Counted from the stretch's first letter, positions 44,480-57,775 are shown. The stretch is 64,000 nt of DNA from Leuctra nigra (GCA_934045905.1 OW203762.1:39905702-39969701), one strand, 5' to 3'. The notes: a model not told the origin generated them from the letters alone. A program made the numbers and translations.

Positions 44480-44600
44480 TGGCTATTTCCACTGGCCGCA
44501 CTGGACTGCACTGGTGCTGAACTCCGTTTGAAATTTGCATTGAGTTTAGTATGGTGACGTAATTTCAGTGCAGCCCCAGTGCAGCCAGTGGAAAACGCCA
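44480..44600. mobile_element. Harbinger-type MITE, GGCGTTTTCC family copy 2
   Basis: TGGCTATTTCCACTGGCCGC / GCAGCCAGTGGAAAACGCCA, flanked by TTA at 44477-44479 and 44601-44603. 121 bp. Confidence 0.75.
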
Positions 44601-45001
44601 TTAGGGATGTTAATTTTTTAATGAAATTTCTTTGTTTAATAGGTATCAAGTAATAATTATTTGTTTTTTGTTGAAAATTAGCAATTATCTTTTTCTATAT
44701 TTGTGTCATAAATATAAATTTTAAAAATTGGTCAAGTAGATTTAACAACTATCAGGACACCCATGAAAAACACGCTTGAAAAATTTGACCTCGATTGGTT
44801 CAGGGGTTTTGTCTCCATTCGTTACAGATTGCAAAATAAAATAGTACTACTAAAGAATTACCTTTAAGCACTTTATGATTGGTAAAACTAGAATCAAGTA
44901 CCTACTAATAATGATATTCGGGTAGAGTGACGCAAAATATAAACGTTTAATTGTGCTTAATTATGCCCAAATATCAGATTTCATCAAACGCAATATCATT
45001 T

Positions 45002-45146
45002 AGGCCGGGTATTACCAAAGTTAAATTGTGCCACTGCCAGATTAACTAACTTTTATCTGATTGGCTGTGCCACCAATTTTATCCAATACCTACCTATTTT
45101 AGTTAATCCGGCATTTAACTGGGGTAGGTAATACTAATACTGGCCC
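45002..45146. mobile_element. Probable small MITE
   Basis: GGCCGGGTATTACCAAAGTTAAAT and the inverse ATTTAACTGGGGTAGGTAATACT...GGCC bound about 145 bp. The interior also pairs (GTTAAATTGTG against GGCATTTAAC). The ends are imperfect and no TSD is certain. Confidence 0.4.
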
Positions 45147-45149
45147 TAT

Positions 45150-46320
45150 ACACAATGTTATTAGTTTTAGTTTTAAAAATGTGAGATGTATATGGTTCGT
45201 ATGGTAAAGTGAGTGTGTTGTACAAAACGTGACAAATCCTGTGATAAAACATGAGATATTATGACAAATGGACCTCTCAAAGCCAGTGGTTCAAGAAGTC
45301 ACAAAAAATCAAACCTTAAAAGATAGGTACTACCTACCTACCTTCATTGACCCTTTATTATTATTGTTATTGATAAACAATTCTGAACTAGCCCTAACTT
45401 CACCCAATCATCTCAGTTGTAATCACCTTGGAACTTTTTGTTTGAAACTTCACTTCCTGGCTTTATTGAGGTCCAAATGAGGGTAAAGAAACAAAATGTG
45501 TATGGATTAAAAGAAAAACAATCTGCTTATGTTACCTACAAAAATAAAATAATGGTTATATTACCTAATATTTTGTGGCATTCTTATTGCAGTCTCCCTT
45601 CTTGTCTAGGAGGCCTACACACAATTTACGGAATAGTGAAAAGACGGGATGTGAGAAAGGAAAACCACGTGATACAACATTTTTAACACTGTGCTTTCGT
45701 CCCATTCGTTCTATCAATGCACTGACTCATTGAACTTCACATGCTCCTGTCACTGAGCATTCCATAAATTGTGTGAGGGATTTATCTACAATATGAGAAA
45801 TGGTACCTAATCATTAACGTGGCTCAACTGATCAAACATTCCAAAATATTTATTTTTTTAAATTACCATAATGAATTACTTTTTCCAAAATTTCAACTAG
45901 GAACCTATATAGTATAGTATAAAAAGGAATCATAAAATATAATTTTACTTGCAACTCCTGACTTATAGCGAGGTTTCAATTTATTGCCTTTCGAGATTGA
46001 ACAAAACTTTAACACGGGAGGTATAGGGAAATCATTTCATTTTAGGTTTATAACTTTTAAAATAGCACACGTTTTTATTTTTTTTCCTAATAGTATGTAG
46101 AATGTCCAACATCTATCAGAAAATAAGTTTTTTGTTCAAAGTTGGGACAACATGAAAATTAGATCTTCGTTATTAGCCTAAATAGCCCACGAACGATTTT
46201 ACATGTCTGCCATAAGATAACATGGGGAACAAAACTCAATTAATTTTTTCAAGGATTGTGTATGACATGATTATCAATAATAAGTAGTCAAAAAATTATA
46301 AAAATCTGAGACCATGCCCG
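45150..46320. other. Intergenic region, nothing recognised
   Basis: AT-rich, unique-looking sequence. Small ORFs at 45268-45686 have no recognisable similarity or splice context. No RNA gene or element boundary found. Confidence 0.4.
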
Positions 46321-46509
46321 ATAGACCGATTTAAAAATTATCTAGGAGGCTCGGCTTTTCAAAAAATTTCACATGCAGTTTGGTTTTCCATATATCTATT
46401 GGTGTTTTACAACAATGGATAAAAACACCAACAGATATATGGAAAACCAAACTGCATGTGAAATTTTTTGAAAAGCAGAGCCACCTAGATAATTTTTAAA
46501 TCGGTCTAT
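46321..46509. mobile_element. Foldback MITE, family member 2
   Basis: An almost perfect 189-bp palindrome: ATAGACCGATTTAAAAATTA at one end and the inverse TTTTTAAATCGGTCTAT at the other, with a loop near AACAATGGATAA. It shares AAAAATTATCTAG and GCTTTTCAAAAAATTTCA with 26513-26652, so it belongs to the same family. Younger-looking than that copy. Confidence 0.8.
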
Positions 46510-46546
46510 TGGATGAGCCCAGTGATGAATTCAAACTTTTTTGTGC

Positions 46547-46567
46547 GGGGGGGGGGGGGGGGGGGGG
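46547..46567. repeat. Poly-G run (21)
   Basis: Uninterrupted G tract. Comparable tracts occur at 16594-16616 (G) and 47228-47248 (C), the last followed by GCCC. Such tracts are prone to length errors in sequencing. Confidence 0.9.
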
Positions 46568-47715
46568 ACTATTGACATTCTCTGGGGTGCACACCATGTC
46601 TGAGTAGTGGCGTGCGGTAGATTTTTGTAGTGGGTACGCAGAAAGTATAGTGTTTTACAAGACATCAATGGGGGGTCTGGGGGGTGGACCCCCCAGCCAC
46701 CCGCGGGTCCGGGCCACATAGGCCCGGAAAACTTTTCAATTTCGCAATTGCATGTAGTGCATTTTTACACAGTTAAGACTAATCTTTCTCGTAATTACAT
46801 GATGTTAAAAAAATCACTGAAAACTGAACTGCGCCCCTGTGTATTCTTTTGCAACACAATACTTTAACTGCAGGAGAACAACAATTATAAAAAAAACAGT
46901 TCAAATGACATTTAAAAATTATTAATTTTAATAATCGATTCGAGATCTAAATCATTTGAATCGGACGCGTGAATAAACGATGGGAAAGGGAGAAGAACAA
47001 AACAAAGAGTTAAAACTTTCACCCACCCATTAGTACATATTAAGAACGTTATCTTATTATCACATCTTTTAGATTAATCAACCAACTGGCTCGAAATAAC
47101 ATTTTGAAAAAAATATATTAAATTATTTATTTAAAATTTTTGATATTTTGTAAAATGCTTAGTTTATTTTTTGATATGAGGAAAATTTGCCCCAGGAGGG
47201 CGATGGCCTACCTGCAGGGAGGCTTCGCCCCCCCCCCCCCCCCCCCCCGCCCAATGCCTGGATTCAACACTGGATAAGTGGAAGTACATGGAGATCAGTG
47301 CACTGGATGCGTCATTTTTATAGTGCAAAACAAATTAATTAAAACCAGACTGTACAGAGAGCCCAGTACAATTTTGTAAATACTGCTTACCACTGTAGAA
47401 GATGGTATCGTAGATGGTTTTTTTAAATTTAGTCCCGCGCTTTTAAAGTCGATCAAACAATCTCGATAGTCGATCTTAAAGTATACTTGCTGTCATCTGG
47501 CGACTTCCGATTTCCGGTTGTCATCTGCTGCTGCACCCCCGACCCCGAGAAGTGGGTGTAGGGTACGAAACAAGTGTATTTGTTATATATTTATTTTAAT
47601 CAACAGGGTGAATAAGATGAAATGTGATAAAACATATTATTTGGCACATACAGTACCAGGTAAATTAATTGTCAAGGCTAGGTAGCGCCCTCAAAGTCCT
47701 ACAGAAACAGAAGTC
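46568..47715. other. Upstream region of Bicaudal-D
   Basis: The first 200 bp are hAT-interior-like (GTAGTGGCGTGCGG, GGTCCGGGCCACATAGGCCC). 47228-47248 is a 21-C run. The region 47440-47560, relatively GC-rich, may hold the promoter. A possible 3' splice site TCCTACAG ends at 47703, 12 bp before the ATG, so a leader intron is possible. Confidence 0.4.
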
Positions 47716-50700
47716 ATGGCATCCACTAAGTCCCAAGATGCTGTGATTGACGAATTAAAACTAGAAGTTGAACGGCTCAGCCGTGAATTGGACGAAGCTA
47801 GTAGTGAAAAGAGACAATCAGCGCAATATGGACTTAGTCTTCTGGAAGAGAAAGGTGCCTTGCAGATAAGATGCGAGGAACTTGAAACTCTGTACGAAAA
47901 TGCTAGACATGAACTTGAAATCACTGAAGAGGTTAGTTTCGTAATAGGTCATGGTAGGCAAGCACCTACCTACTTACCTTACATTCACTACCTTCTTTGT
48001 TATATTTGCAGTATGTAAGAATTTCACATGGTTTTTATTTGTACAGGCCCTAGCCAAGTTCCAGACAAGTCACAAGGTCACCACCAAGTCTGGAATTGAA
48101 CAAGAGGAATCCCTGATATTCGAGTCGACTGCTCGGGAAACATCTCTTAATTCCGTGATTCTAGATTTAGAAAATGAAGTAAAGCAGTGTCGCCAGGAGC
48201 TAGAAAGAGTTGTGAATGAGCGTGAAAGAGTTGTCCAGGACAACAATGAGCTTGAGAAGACAAAGGAAGAATCGGAGTTGGAGAGGAGAAGACTCCGCTC
48301 TGAGCTCAAGGAGACCAAGTTTCGTGAGACTCGGCTGATTACAGACTACTCAGAGTTAGAGGATGAAAACATTGGTCTCCAGAAGCAAGTATCATTTCTC
48401 AAATCAAATCAGGTGGAGTTCGAAGGCGTTAAACATGAAAGTCGCCGACTCCAAGAAGATGTAGAAATATTACAACAGCAGGTTGAAGAACTGACAAAGT
48501 TAAAAAGAATAGCAGAGAAACAAATGGAAGAAGCTTTGGAATCATTGCAGGTAATATATCATCTCTCCAAACTGGCCACTGCCTCCCGAGTCCTGACATT
48601 TATGAATCCAATTTTAGCATTATGGCGTTTTCCACTGGCCACACTAGGGCTGCACTGAAATGACGCCACCATACAAAGAAAGAGAATTAAAACTGAGTGC
48701 AGAACTAGTGCGGCCAGTGGAAAACGCCATTATATTGCATGAGAAATCTCTCATTGTTGCCAAGTTGTCTTGATGGCACCATTCAGAATAGCTTTGATTC
48801 AGCTTTTTTGGCAGTATTTGATGGTTTTTATTTGAAACTAAAAGTACTTACCTAGAGAATGCGCTCATATCAGTATTATAGATGGCCACTCACTGAAGCA
48901 CCACAGTGCGTGTGCGGGCAAGTCACTTACATGTCAATCGTAACGAATTTAGTAAAAGCTTACTGCAAAATAACAGAAATTGATGCTTAGTGTCAACAAT
49001 CAAATATAATCGGCATATTTCATTACAGCACACATTCATTCAAATTCTTGTGAAAACTACACCAAAAGCAGCATTTGACGGAAGCCACTCGCTGCGAAGA
49101 TGTTAATTTTTTACGCTAGGTAGCGACAGCATATTGCAACTTTTAGTGTCATATAGTTACCGAGGGGCATTTGTAGCTTCGGAGAAATCTTCAATACAAA
49201 GGGGAATTCCTCACAGTCGCATTACATTAACTAAATCCGAAATCAATTTAGCTCCATTTATAAGTTAAATCTGACCTATCGATCTGAGAACTTAATGTCC
49301 GTCCTTGTGAGAAACTTAAATTTTTTGCTTTGCGTTTCTGATTCTTAAAACAAAAGAAGTTGGTGCAGGCTATGTATTTACATTTTCTTTTTAATTTACT
49401 TATCAATTACCATTGATTTCAGGCGGAGCGAGAGGCAAAGTATGCACTGAAGAAAGAATTTGATCAGCGCATCAACAGCGAGTCCATGTACAACCTCAGC
49501 AACTTGGCCTACAGTATTCGAGGTAAGTCCTTGGAAGAAAATTCAATTTAGGTAAGGATCTCTAGTAAAACATGGAAAAAAGTAAAATTTGACACCTGGA
49601 GACTTCAAAAATTATACTGATCTAGTGTTTATGAGAGTCTTATGGCGTTTTCCACTGGCTGCATTGGGCTGCCTGCACCAGGGTTGCACTGAAATGACGT
49701 CACCATACAACATTCAATGCAAATTTCAAACAGAAAGCAAAACTAGTGCAGCCCAGTGCAGCCAGTGGAAAACCCATTAACAGCCTCATGCTCAAAAGAA
49801 GTTTCGTCCGCAAGTAGATATTTGCGGATGTCAGTGAAGTCCTCAACTCAACACTACAAGACTGAACTAATGATCTTGGATGGAATCCAGTAGATTCGGG
49901 GCACTTGCGTCGATAAATCTGGAAATTCATTTGAGCATGAGGCTGTAAGGGTTACTTAAATATAAGTTATAGCACATTTTAAATCAACTTTTGTCATTCA
50001 TTACCTATTAGCCATGCTCAACCAAACTCAACTCAACTATTAACAGTAACACACTGTAACTTGAGAGGTGATTCCTGTACATACCTACGCATTTTCACCC
50101 TCTTATCGTAAATTTTAAATGCTCAAGCTCAAGCAACCGATCCTGGTGATTTGTTAACCGTGCTGCGTTCCTAAATATTTCTTTTGCCTTACTTATTTTC
50201 TGTAGCTTAAAGTATGGGCTAATAATAATCATCCAGGCACAACAAATGATAATACTAGATATAAGTAACTTTTACTTTAATCTTAGACAAGGAAAATCTG
50301 CAGATATAATTAATTCACGAGCTTTTCTCAACTGGTTTTGACTAACCGAAATCATCAAGGCATAAATATCAAACAAACACCAATCGACTGATTACAGGAA
50401 TAGCGGATGACCAGGCAATGGGCAGTGACGGTGAGGACGACATGCCTGTACTGAAGCTGATCGAAGCTGATCTGAAGAGCGGCTCGAATGCTGATGTGAC
50501 TTCCCCAGATGGCAAGCAAGTGGACCTATTCAGCGAGATTCATCTCAACGAGCTGAAGAAGCTTGAGAAACAACTGGAGCAGGCAGAGAACGAAAAGCTG
50601 ATGTTAACGCAGAACCTCCGAGAGTCGCAGCTTCACGGCGAGCGGAATCAGGGTGATCTCAATGCCTTCACGGCTCGCCTTGTGTTGTTGGCTGCACATG

Positions 50701-53031
50701 TTGACAGTTTGCAGCATCTTCAACAACAAGCCAGCATGCAGGTGAGATTTATCTCATATTAGGTAATAATCTCAAATAGGTGAGAAGTAGTTGGTAACAA
50801 CTGATCAGACAGTGACCATGGACATTACATGTTTGAAGTTCAGATAGTGCATTAAATTAAAGTTACAATTGTATGAACGAACGGCCCTTATCAGGGCCAC
50901 CAGCACTTTCATCGGAACAAACCGTCACCACTGCCTTGCTATTACAATTGTACTTATTTGTATATAAATCCTATGATTTAATCATAACAAACAGTAGTAC
51001 ACAACTGCACATTGTGGCAGTGCGGTGTGTTCATCATTGCAATTTCTATTGAATGACAAAGTCTGAAATTACAAAAAACCTTTCCTATTACCCCAACTTC
51101 CCCTAGGAATTATCTGAATGATTTTCTCATATACAGGTTAGCATGATCAACGAGAGTTCCGACCAAGTGGAGCGCTACCAACGTTGGTTCCAGCAGTCGG
51201 GAGTTGAGATCGACCAACTCCGTGCTCACCTAGTCGAACTCGAACAGGGTTTGAGCTGTTCCGATGCCACACTTCAGCTTCGCACCGAAGTGACTCGGCT
51301 CAAGAACCAACTGCTAGATTCCGAGCAGCGAGCTCTCGACTTGCAGACAGATGTGAAGCTTCTCGGAGAATTGCTAGGAGAAGTGAACTCTCCGCTTGAG
51401 AGCTCTCAGAACCACATGCTTGCGATTTCTGATGAGCTGGCAACACTGTATCATCATGTGTGCATGGTCAACGGAGAGACTCCAAGCAGAGTGGTGCTGG
51501 ACCACGAGAAGTTGACTCCCGGCTCAGAACCAAGTCCCGATGTTCCGATGTCCAAGCTAGAGCTGTTGCAGAGCAAGCTTAAGACAGACATCCGGCTCAA
51601 GAACATGGAAAGTCTCATTGATGCCGCCGGCTTGGCCAAGCATACTGAGACCATCCTCGATCAAATCAAACATCTTCGCACAGCGGTGGAGAACACCATT
51701 GACTTATCCAAAATGCAAGGCTTGCGGTCAAACATTTCTGAGGCCAACAATGACTCTAAGGAAGCTGAGGTGGGAGAACTATTGGAGCAGGTAACTGCAG
51801 TCATTCAGTTTTTCTCTTAGAACCTACATTCATCTAAAATTGAAGTATTCATTGAAACATTACAAATGTCAAATTATTGCCCTTACTTAATTACCAGGCC
51901 TTACATATACCTACACATTTAACCAGACCATATTCAATTTAATTATAGTAGGTACCTACCTATTTGGTCTGGAAAGAAAACGATCAGTTTAGAATAATTT
52001 TGAATGTTAAGTCTTCTTGACACCTTCCAATTTATGTGCTCATTTCTAATGTCAATTACAAAAGCGAATCTCAACAATTTTATTCTATTGCAGGTAATCA
52101 AGCTGAAATCATTGCTGTCAACAAAACGCGAACAGATTGCCACTTTGCGAACCGTCCTCAAGTCCAACAAAAACACTGCCGAAGTTGCTCTCAACAATCT
52201 CAAGTCCAAGTACGAGAACGAGAAGTCGATTGTCAGCGAAACAATGATGAAGATGAGGAACGAATTGCGGCTGCTCAAGGAAGATGCTGCAACCTTCTCA
52301 AGCCTTCGAGCGATGTTTGCTGCCCGCTGCGAGGAATATGTTACACAGGTATGTACAGTCACCACCAAGTAATCCTACAAGTTCAATTTTGAGAAAGGTG
52401 GAAGAAACTCTTGCTTGTCACTCTTGCATACCCCTCTGCATCTTGTGTGTTTGATATGATATTTTGAGCTATACTTTTTAAACATTTACCAAATTAAAAC
52501 AGTAAACTCACATTGTGTTGAGTAAAACACAAAGGTCCCATCCCTAGTTGAGTGATGAGTGATCTTGTTCACGCAACACTAATGTAGGTGGCGTTGCTGT
52601 TTCCAAAACTCAAAGAGCCAATCAAATGTCGATCAAAGAGCCAATCAAAATGCAGAGAGGAAAAAGGAACATTTTTAAACCTTAGCGGGAGACAGCTTAG
52701 CTGGCTCTGCGATGCTAGCTCCGCGAGGGAGAGCAAATGGCAGTGAAGGTTTTGGGAAACACTGCAGAGTTGACCTTGAATTTGTTTGCACCAGGTGGAT
52801 GAGCTGCAGCACCAACTCATCGCTGCTGAGGAAGAGAAGAAGACGTTGAATCAGCTGCTGCGACTTGCTGTGCAACAGAAGTTGAACATCACCCAGCGCC
52901 TGGAGGAAATGGAAGTCGCACGCGAGATTCACAACGCGCGAAGGCACAACATGCCAGGCGCAGGTGGTCGCGGCGCAAAGACTCGATTCCCACAACCTGG
53001 TCGGTCACACAATGCCAGAGACTACTTTTAG
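47716..53031 (+). CDS. BicD: Bicaudal-D, dynein/dynactin adaptor
   Basis: Coiled-coil adaptor that activates dynein and carries RNA and vesicle cargo along microtubules. Exons 47716-47931, 48047-48550, 49423-49522, 50398-50741, 51137-51790, 52094-52348, 52795-53031; GT-AG, phases consistent, 769 residues (human BICD2 about 820). The N-terminal coiled coil includes the CC1 box [12 protein letters not shown] (residues 35-46), [20 protein letters not shown] and the [10 protein letters not shown] segment. The middle part has [20 protein letters not shown], a BICD signature. The C-terminal cargo-binding coiled coil (about 607-740) is nearly identical to other animals: [78 protein letters not shown] lineage-specific basic tail ([20 protein letters not shown]...) follows. 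The start has a good context (GTCATGG). Introns 2 and 3 carry MITEs. Confidence 0.97.
48623..48729. mobile_element. Harbinger-type MITE, GGCGTTTTCC family copy 3
   Basis: Ends TGGCGTTTTCCACTGGCC / GGCCAGTGGAAAACGCCA are perfect inverted repeats, flanked by TTA (48620-48622 and 48730-48732). 107 bp, the shortest copy; in BicD intron 2. Confidence 0.85.
49643..49776. mobile_element. Harbinger-type MITE, GGCGTTTTCC family copy 4
   Basis: TGGCGTTTTCCACTGGCTGC / GCAGCCAGTGGAAAACCCA with TTA at 49640-49642 and 49777-49779. 134 bp, in BicD intron 3, directly abutting another MITE. Confidence 0.85.
49781..49945. mobile_element. MITE with CAGCCTCATGCTCAAA ends, copy 1
   Basis: Perfect 16-bp inverted ends CAGCCTCATGCTCAAA / TTTGAGCATGAGGCTG, TAA at 49778-49780 and 49946-49948. 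A relative lies at 59557-59692. BicD intron 3. Confidence 0.8.
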
Positions 53032-54316
53032 AAGACATCACATTGAATTGAAATGCTTTTGTTGAGCAAGCCTGGTACGTATTTAATATCAGTCACCGGC
53101 TCAGTGGCATTTCAAATAAATAAACTGCAATTTTATGTACGAGAGCGAGGGATTTGAAAATTATAATTCTTGGAGTGTCAAGTTGGTATTGCAAAATTTT
53201 TGGTAGGTACTATTGACATACCTAGTACACTCAAGGAAACAAGTTCCTAACACCCTCCATTCACCCCCACCTCTTTCAAACATCTTTTCCAGTGAGGAGG
53301 GTCGAGGGGAGGGGCCTAAACTAATGTAAATGCATGGACATTGGAAATGAGGGTGATAGGAACTTATCTCTATGACTACTATTGTAGTAGACGCTGCAAG
53401 CATATTTTCACACCATTTTGTACTTCCCTCAGAGAGGGGGTCTCAGCCGAATACAATGGAAGGGATGCTAATAACAAGGGATTTTGACAAATTTTGTTAC
53501 GTGTGGCTTACTACACTACACTTGCAGTGACTACTACTCTACCTGTAAACTTTAGAAAAGGATCAATTATAGTTAGGTACTTAGCTTATCAATTGTCAAT
53601 AATATTCTTTGGGCAAAAGGACGTAACCCCTCAAAATTGTGAAATGTATGTTAAATATGCAGTACGTACCTACTACCTAGTAACTACCTACCTAACCATA
53701 ATTACAGTAGGTAGAGGTATGGTTATTAAATATTTCTATATGTGCATACTTTGTTTTTACTGTCGCATGCACAATTTTGTATTTACCTAAATTACATTTT
53801 CTTTTCTAAAACCACCTCTCAGATAACTTGTTTCTGGTGGTTACGTTTTGCTGCCCGGATGACATCGATGTGCAGGTTTCACACGAGACAAATGTATTAC
53901 AGTATGTTACAGCTTCTTTTCGATGCCAATTTACATAACAAAATTATGTATTGTGGAAGTCAACATTACATTGGTGTTTGATAAAGTGGTGATAGTAAGG
54001 CCTGGTACACAGTATAATAATCATTGCACTATTTGATAGTGTGATTTGATAGTTGGATGGATGATCTTGATGGTATTAAGAATACAACATTTTAGTGGAG
54101 GAAAGGGAGTTTGCCATATCTAGTACGTCCCAAATTTTAGAGGTATCCAGTTATCTACTTCGCCTTCATTACCGTTTGTAGTAAGAAGGTTTTGAAGCAG
54201 TTACTATCAAGACAATGGAAGTTTGCTTATGGAGCTTGTGTAGTTTAGACTGCTGGCTTAAGAGACCACCGACAATAACTACGGAACAAACAGTGTAGTA
54301 TTGTCAGACCGCCATC
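53032..54316. other. BicD 3' flank
   Basis: Two overlapping AATAAA signals at 53115-53124 (84 bp after the stop) probably end the BicD transcript. The rest is AT-rich, with TACCTA-type repeats and short accidental ORFs. No gene seen. Confidence 0.5.
53115..53124 (+). promoter_or_regulatory. Polyadenylation signals of BicD
   Basis: AATAAATAAA provides two overlapping canonical hexamers shortly after the stop codon. Confidence 0.7.
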
Positions 54317-54454
54317 AGGGCGGTTATTCTAAATGTCCTTGTCGTGTCGTATCAATTGATACCGCGTCACTACCATGTTAAGTAGATAGCACTCCAGTGT
54401 GCAGTGAGCCTGTATCAAGTGATACGAGACGACAAGCAAATTTAGAATAGCCCT
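54317..54454. mobile_element. Small MITE with AGGGC ends
   Basis: AGGGCGGTTATTCTAAATGT...GTCGTATCAATTGATAC on the left pairs with GTATCAAGTGATACGAGACG...ATTTAGAATAGCCCT on the right. 138 bp, mostly stem. No certain TSD. Confidence 0.65.
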
Positions 54455-56884
54455 CCAGTGCAAAACTGCATCAGAATATAACTTAAACATATTTCCATTT
54501 ACTATTTAGTGTTCATAAAATTTTCTACTTAGGTAGTTTCGTCACTTAAGAGATGATTGGCGATATGAATGCTTCTTTATGTTTGTGGAAATAGTATTGA
54601 CTCGATAGAATTTATAGCGTACTATTCTAAGGCAGCTATCATGACGGCTAGATCAACTATGTAGGCAAGTCTTGTTTCATAGGTGTTGCTTGTTGATTCT
54701 TGCAGCATAAATTATCCATATTCAGTATTCTCATCACTGTATTATGCCGTTGTTCTCTCATATCACGGACAGGTTTTTAGTTCACTTGCCGAGGTCAGGA
54801 AATAGACTTCATAATGAGATGTGATGACAATTTAGAAGTTTTAACAGTATTTTGAATTTTCCATTTCCTAACTGTTTAGAAAATGTTTCTTTTGTGAACA
54901 CTTTACGAAGGTATAACTGCTTCTAAAATTTGAGTCAAGTTCTAGAATGTGCTTATAAATAATATACATATTCATGATTGTGTGCTGAACTTGTAGCCCT
55001 TTTCAAGGATTGTACAGCTATGCACAACATGTAGACCAGTGTAAAGTAGACGAGATCTTGATGATTTGCCCAAACTTCCTTTGCACTTTAGCGTAGGCAT
55101 TATTTTATACCTTTAACAATACCTGTTAGTTTATATAGTAGTGTTACTTTCTTGTGGATAGGTTTAGTTACAGGGATAGAGTGATTAATTACTTAGTAGG
55201 AAAGCAAAACAAACCAAGTTGGTACATTTACGATAATACATACTACCTACTATTAATGAACTTAATCTGTCCAATCAAGGCGTGAAACGACTAATTTAGG
55301 GAGGTATCAAGACATGTGTAGTGGAGTTGCAATCAAAATATTTAACTACTGTACTATGAAGGATTTAGAAGAAATATTATTGCACGGTGGTAGACTGGTT
55401 CCAAACCAGCAAGATGGTATCTCGTAAACCTTTTCTGTAAAGTTCTCTCGACCTTGTTTAGTGTAATATCTTCCCACTGATCATCTCCCGATGTCCAAGC
55501 CATGTGGAGTGAATCAGCCGTCCCCTCTACGGTGAATAAGTGAGCGTATGAATCTTTGTTATTATCACTGTTAATAATACTGTTATCACTGGATTGTAGG
55601 TTATTGGGTATGTGCAAAGTCTTTGTCATCTTTTGTATAATAGGCTTTAATAATTCTTGTTTTCTATTGATTGTTTTTATATCCTACTCGATGAGTAGTA
55701 TGAAGCTGGTGAAGTGTTTTTTATTACATCTGTGGTACACATTGTAATGGTATGATATTAGATGGCGATGGGACAGTCTTTGCACCAGGCGTCTATTTTA
55801 TAGTTAGGTTCAAGAGCAAAGAGCAGACTGTAACACTCTTTGCGAGTTTCTTCTGCTCTTCTAGCTTGGCACCATTGGCACTCAAATCTGTGACTAGTTT
55901 AATTTAATTTATATCATCTCTAATTATATCAAATATATGTATTAGGCATTAATTAATCATTATTACCAGTTACATAAATAGTAAATACCAGCTAATAGAA
56001 TTATTAATAGTAGTTTTGAGAAGACACCCTACCATTACTTGATTGATATTATGTTTTGGGATGGATTGATGATGTTGAGAGCCATCGTCACGAACAATCA
56101 AAATTCATCGTAATTTTTCTAAAATGTAGTCCATAATTAGATTTGGATATGATGGCATTTTTTGTTACCTGTAGAAACTGAAGTTCTGGGTATTGTATTT
56201 ATTTCTTATTTAGTCGTATTGGCAGCTTTTAAGTATAGATAGAGGTCAATTAGGATAAGTTTGTGATCCAGAACTCGGTGTCATCTCTGTTTCTTGTGGA
56301 ACTGCAATAATCAAGACATTTTCCAGTGGTATAACCGAGTAGTCGCTGAATTCTGGACCCAGACACTTAACATCCGACTAACCTGAGGTTTCCTATGTAG
56401 GTAGCTAACAAGTGATTAGAACCATTCTTGTAGATTATAATGAAGACCTGGCAGACTGACCAATATCGTAACATTGAATTATTTATAATTATTATTATTA
56501 TTGTACCAGAAAAATAACCACGTGTACTAAATATAAAATATTAATTCTTAATAATGTTGTAATTTTCTCCACCCCTGAATATCCTTCATATGTATCAAAA
56601 TATGTCTTCAATGTTCAATCATTCACGGGTGCGCCTAGTTAAAAAAATTATGGTTTTATATTTTGAATAATAAGAAAAGTAACTTATCAATCACAAAAAC
56701 AGATTTAACAATATTTTGTGAACACCCCCTTCACAAAAATCCAATTGTATAATACACTTATGCCTGTATTACCTCCATAAAAACGAATTAAAAATAATGT
56801 TCGATTTCTATTCAAGAAATATTTTTTTCTGAACAATGGAAAACTGCACATTGTTGCAAAATCGGGAAAGTTGACCCAAAGAAT
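54455..56884. other. Unassigned intergenic region
   Basis: 2.4 kb of AT-rich sequence without recognised genes or bounded repeats. A minus-strand ORF of 91 codons (55354-55629) has protein-like composition but no similarity I recognise and no convincing splice context. Confidence 0.4.
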
Positions 56885-57364
56885 GTACACTTGGCCAAAC
56901 AAAACTTGAACGTTCAATAAATCTGATAGGCTGATAAATGTAAGATCGCACCATCAGAAGTCAGTCTAAGCCAACGTCTATACAATACTCTCTTATAAAG
57001 GTTGATCCGAACGAGGGATTTCAGTGTTCGGAAGTATTCGGCTTTTCCCACTTCGTGACGTCAACACAGCCGGCAACTGCTTGATAGTCTGTATGCGCTG
57101 GCATGTGATTTAGATAGAAATGTCCTACTCCATGACGTCACAGAGTAGGACAAAGCCGAATACTTCCGAGTACTGAAATCCCTCGATCGGCTCAACCTTT
57201 AGAAGAGAGTATTGTATAGACGTTGAGTCTAAGCGATCTCATTGTCTCACTCTAGTAGGTGACCTCACATTTCAATGATAATAACAAGCTTTGATTGGTT
57301 ATGGGGCATGACCAGCAGTCATTCAAATTTGGTCAACGGTCAAGTTTTGTTTGGCCGAGTGTAC
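56885..57364. mobile_element. TIR element with a younger foldback MITE inside
   Basis: GTACACTTGGCCAAACAAAA / TTTTGTTTGGCCGAGTGTAC inverted ends bound the element (the sequence continues CTTGA). A partial relative is at 32110-32246. A 255-bp MITE interrupts it. Confidence 0.7.
56971..57225. mobile_element. Foldback MITE nested in the 56.9-kb element, 8-bp TSD
   Basis: Ends CAACGTCTATACAATACTCT and the inverse AGAGTATTGTATAGACGTTG, arms about 75 bp. AGTCTAAG is duplicated at 56963-56970 and 57226-57233. The related sequence at 32.1 kb runs straight through this site without the insert, which confirms the insertion. Confidence 0.85.
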
Positions 57365-57471
57365 CTTTCATATAGGTAGGTACAGCAAGATTTTTAGATC
57401 GGATGAACCGCTACAGAAATAGAAAAGTGGTAAATTTCACTCCGTTCAAGGCCCACCGAGAGCAATTAACA

Positions 57472-57775
57472 TCCCTACAAACACTGGGAGGTCCCTGGAC
57501 GCGTCCTAGGCCGTCCCAGATGGGCGTACGGGCCTGCCCAGGGACCTCCCGTCTTATGGGTGATTAGCATGGAGTGAGACTCCCGGGGCCTGCCACTGGG
57601 AATAAGCCCGGGCGGCGCCATGGGCCGTCCCATGACGCCCGCGCGGGAGGTATGGGCCGTCCCTGGACCCTCCCGGGCGGCCCGCGCGGGAGGCATAGGC
57701 CGGCCCTGGCCCCCGCCCGGGCGGCCCGCGCGGGAGCAGCTGCTCGCTCTGTAGCCCCCTCCCCCTACGCACATT
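57472..57775. repeat. GC-rich dispersed repeat, copy 1
   Basis: Starts TCCCTACAAACACTGGGAGG and consists of GC-rich, self-complementary blocks (GCCCGGGCGGC, CCCGCGCGGGAGG) repeated several times. It is strikingly different in composition from the AT-rich surroundings. Long ORFs on both strands here merely reflect high GC. The inverted copy lies at 61955-62168. Confidence 0.65.

Noticed and set aside
55354..55629. 91-codon minus-strand ORF with protein-like composition
   Set aside because: No recognised family, no promoter or splice context; left as unassigned rather than called a gene.
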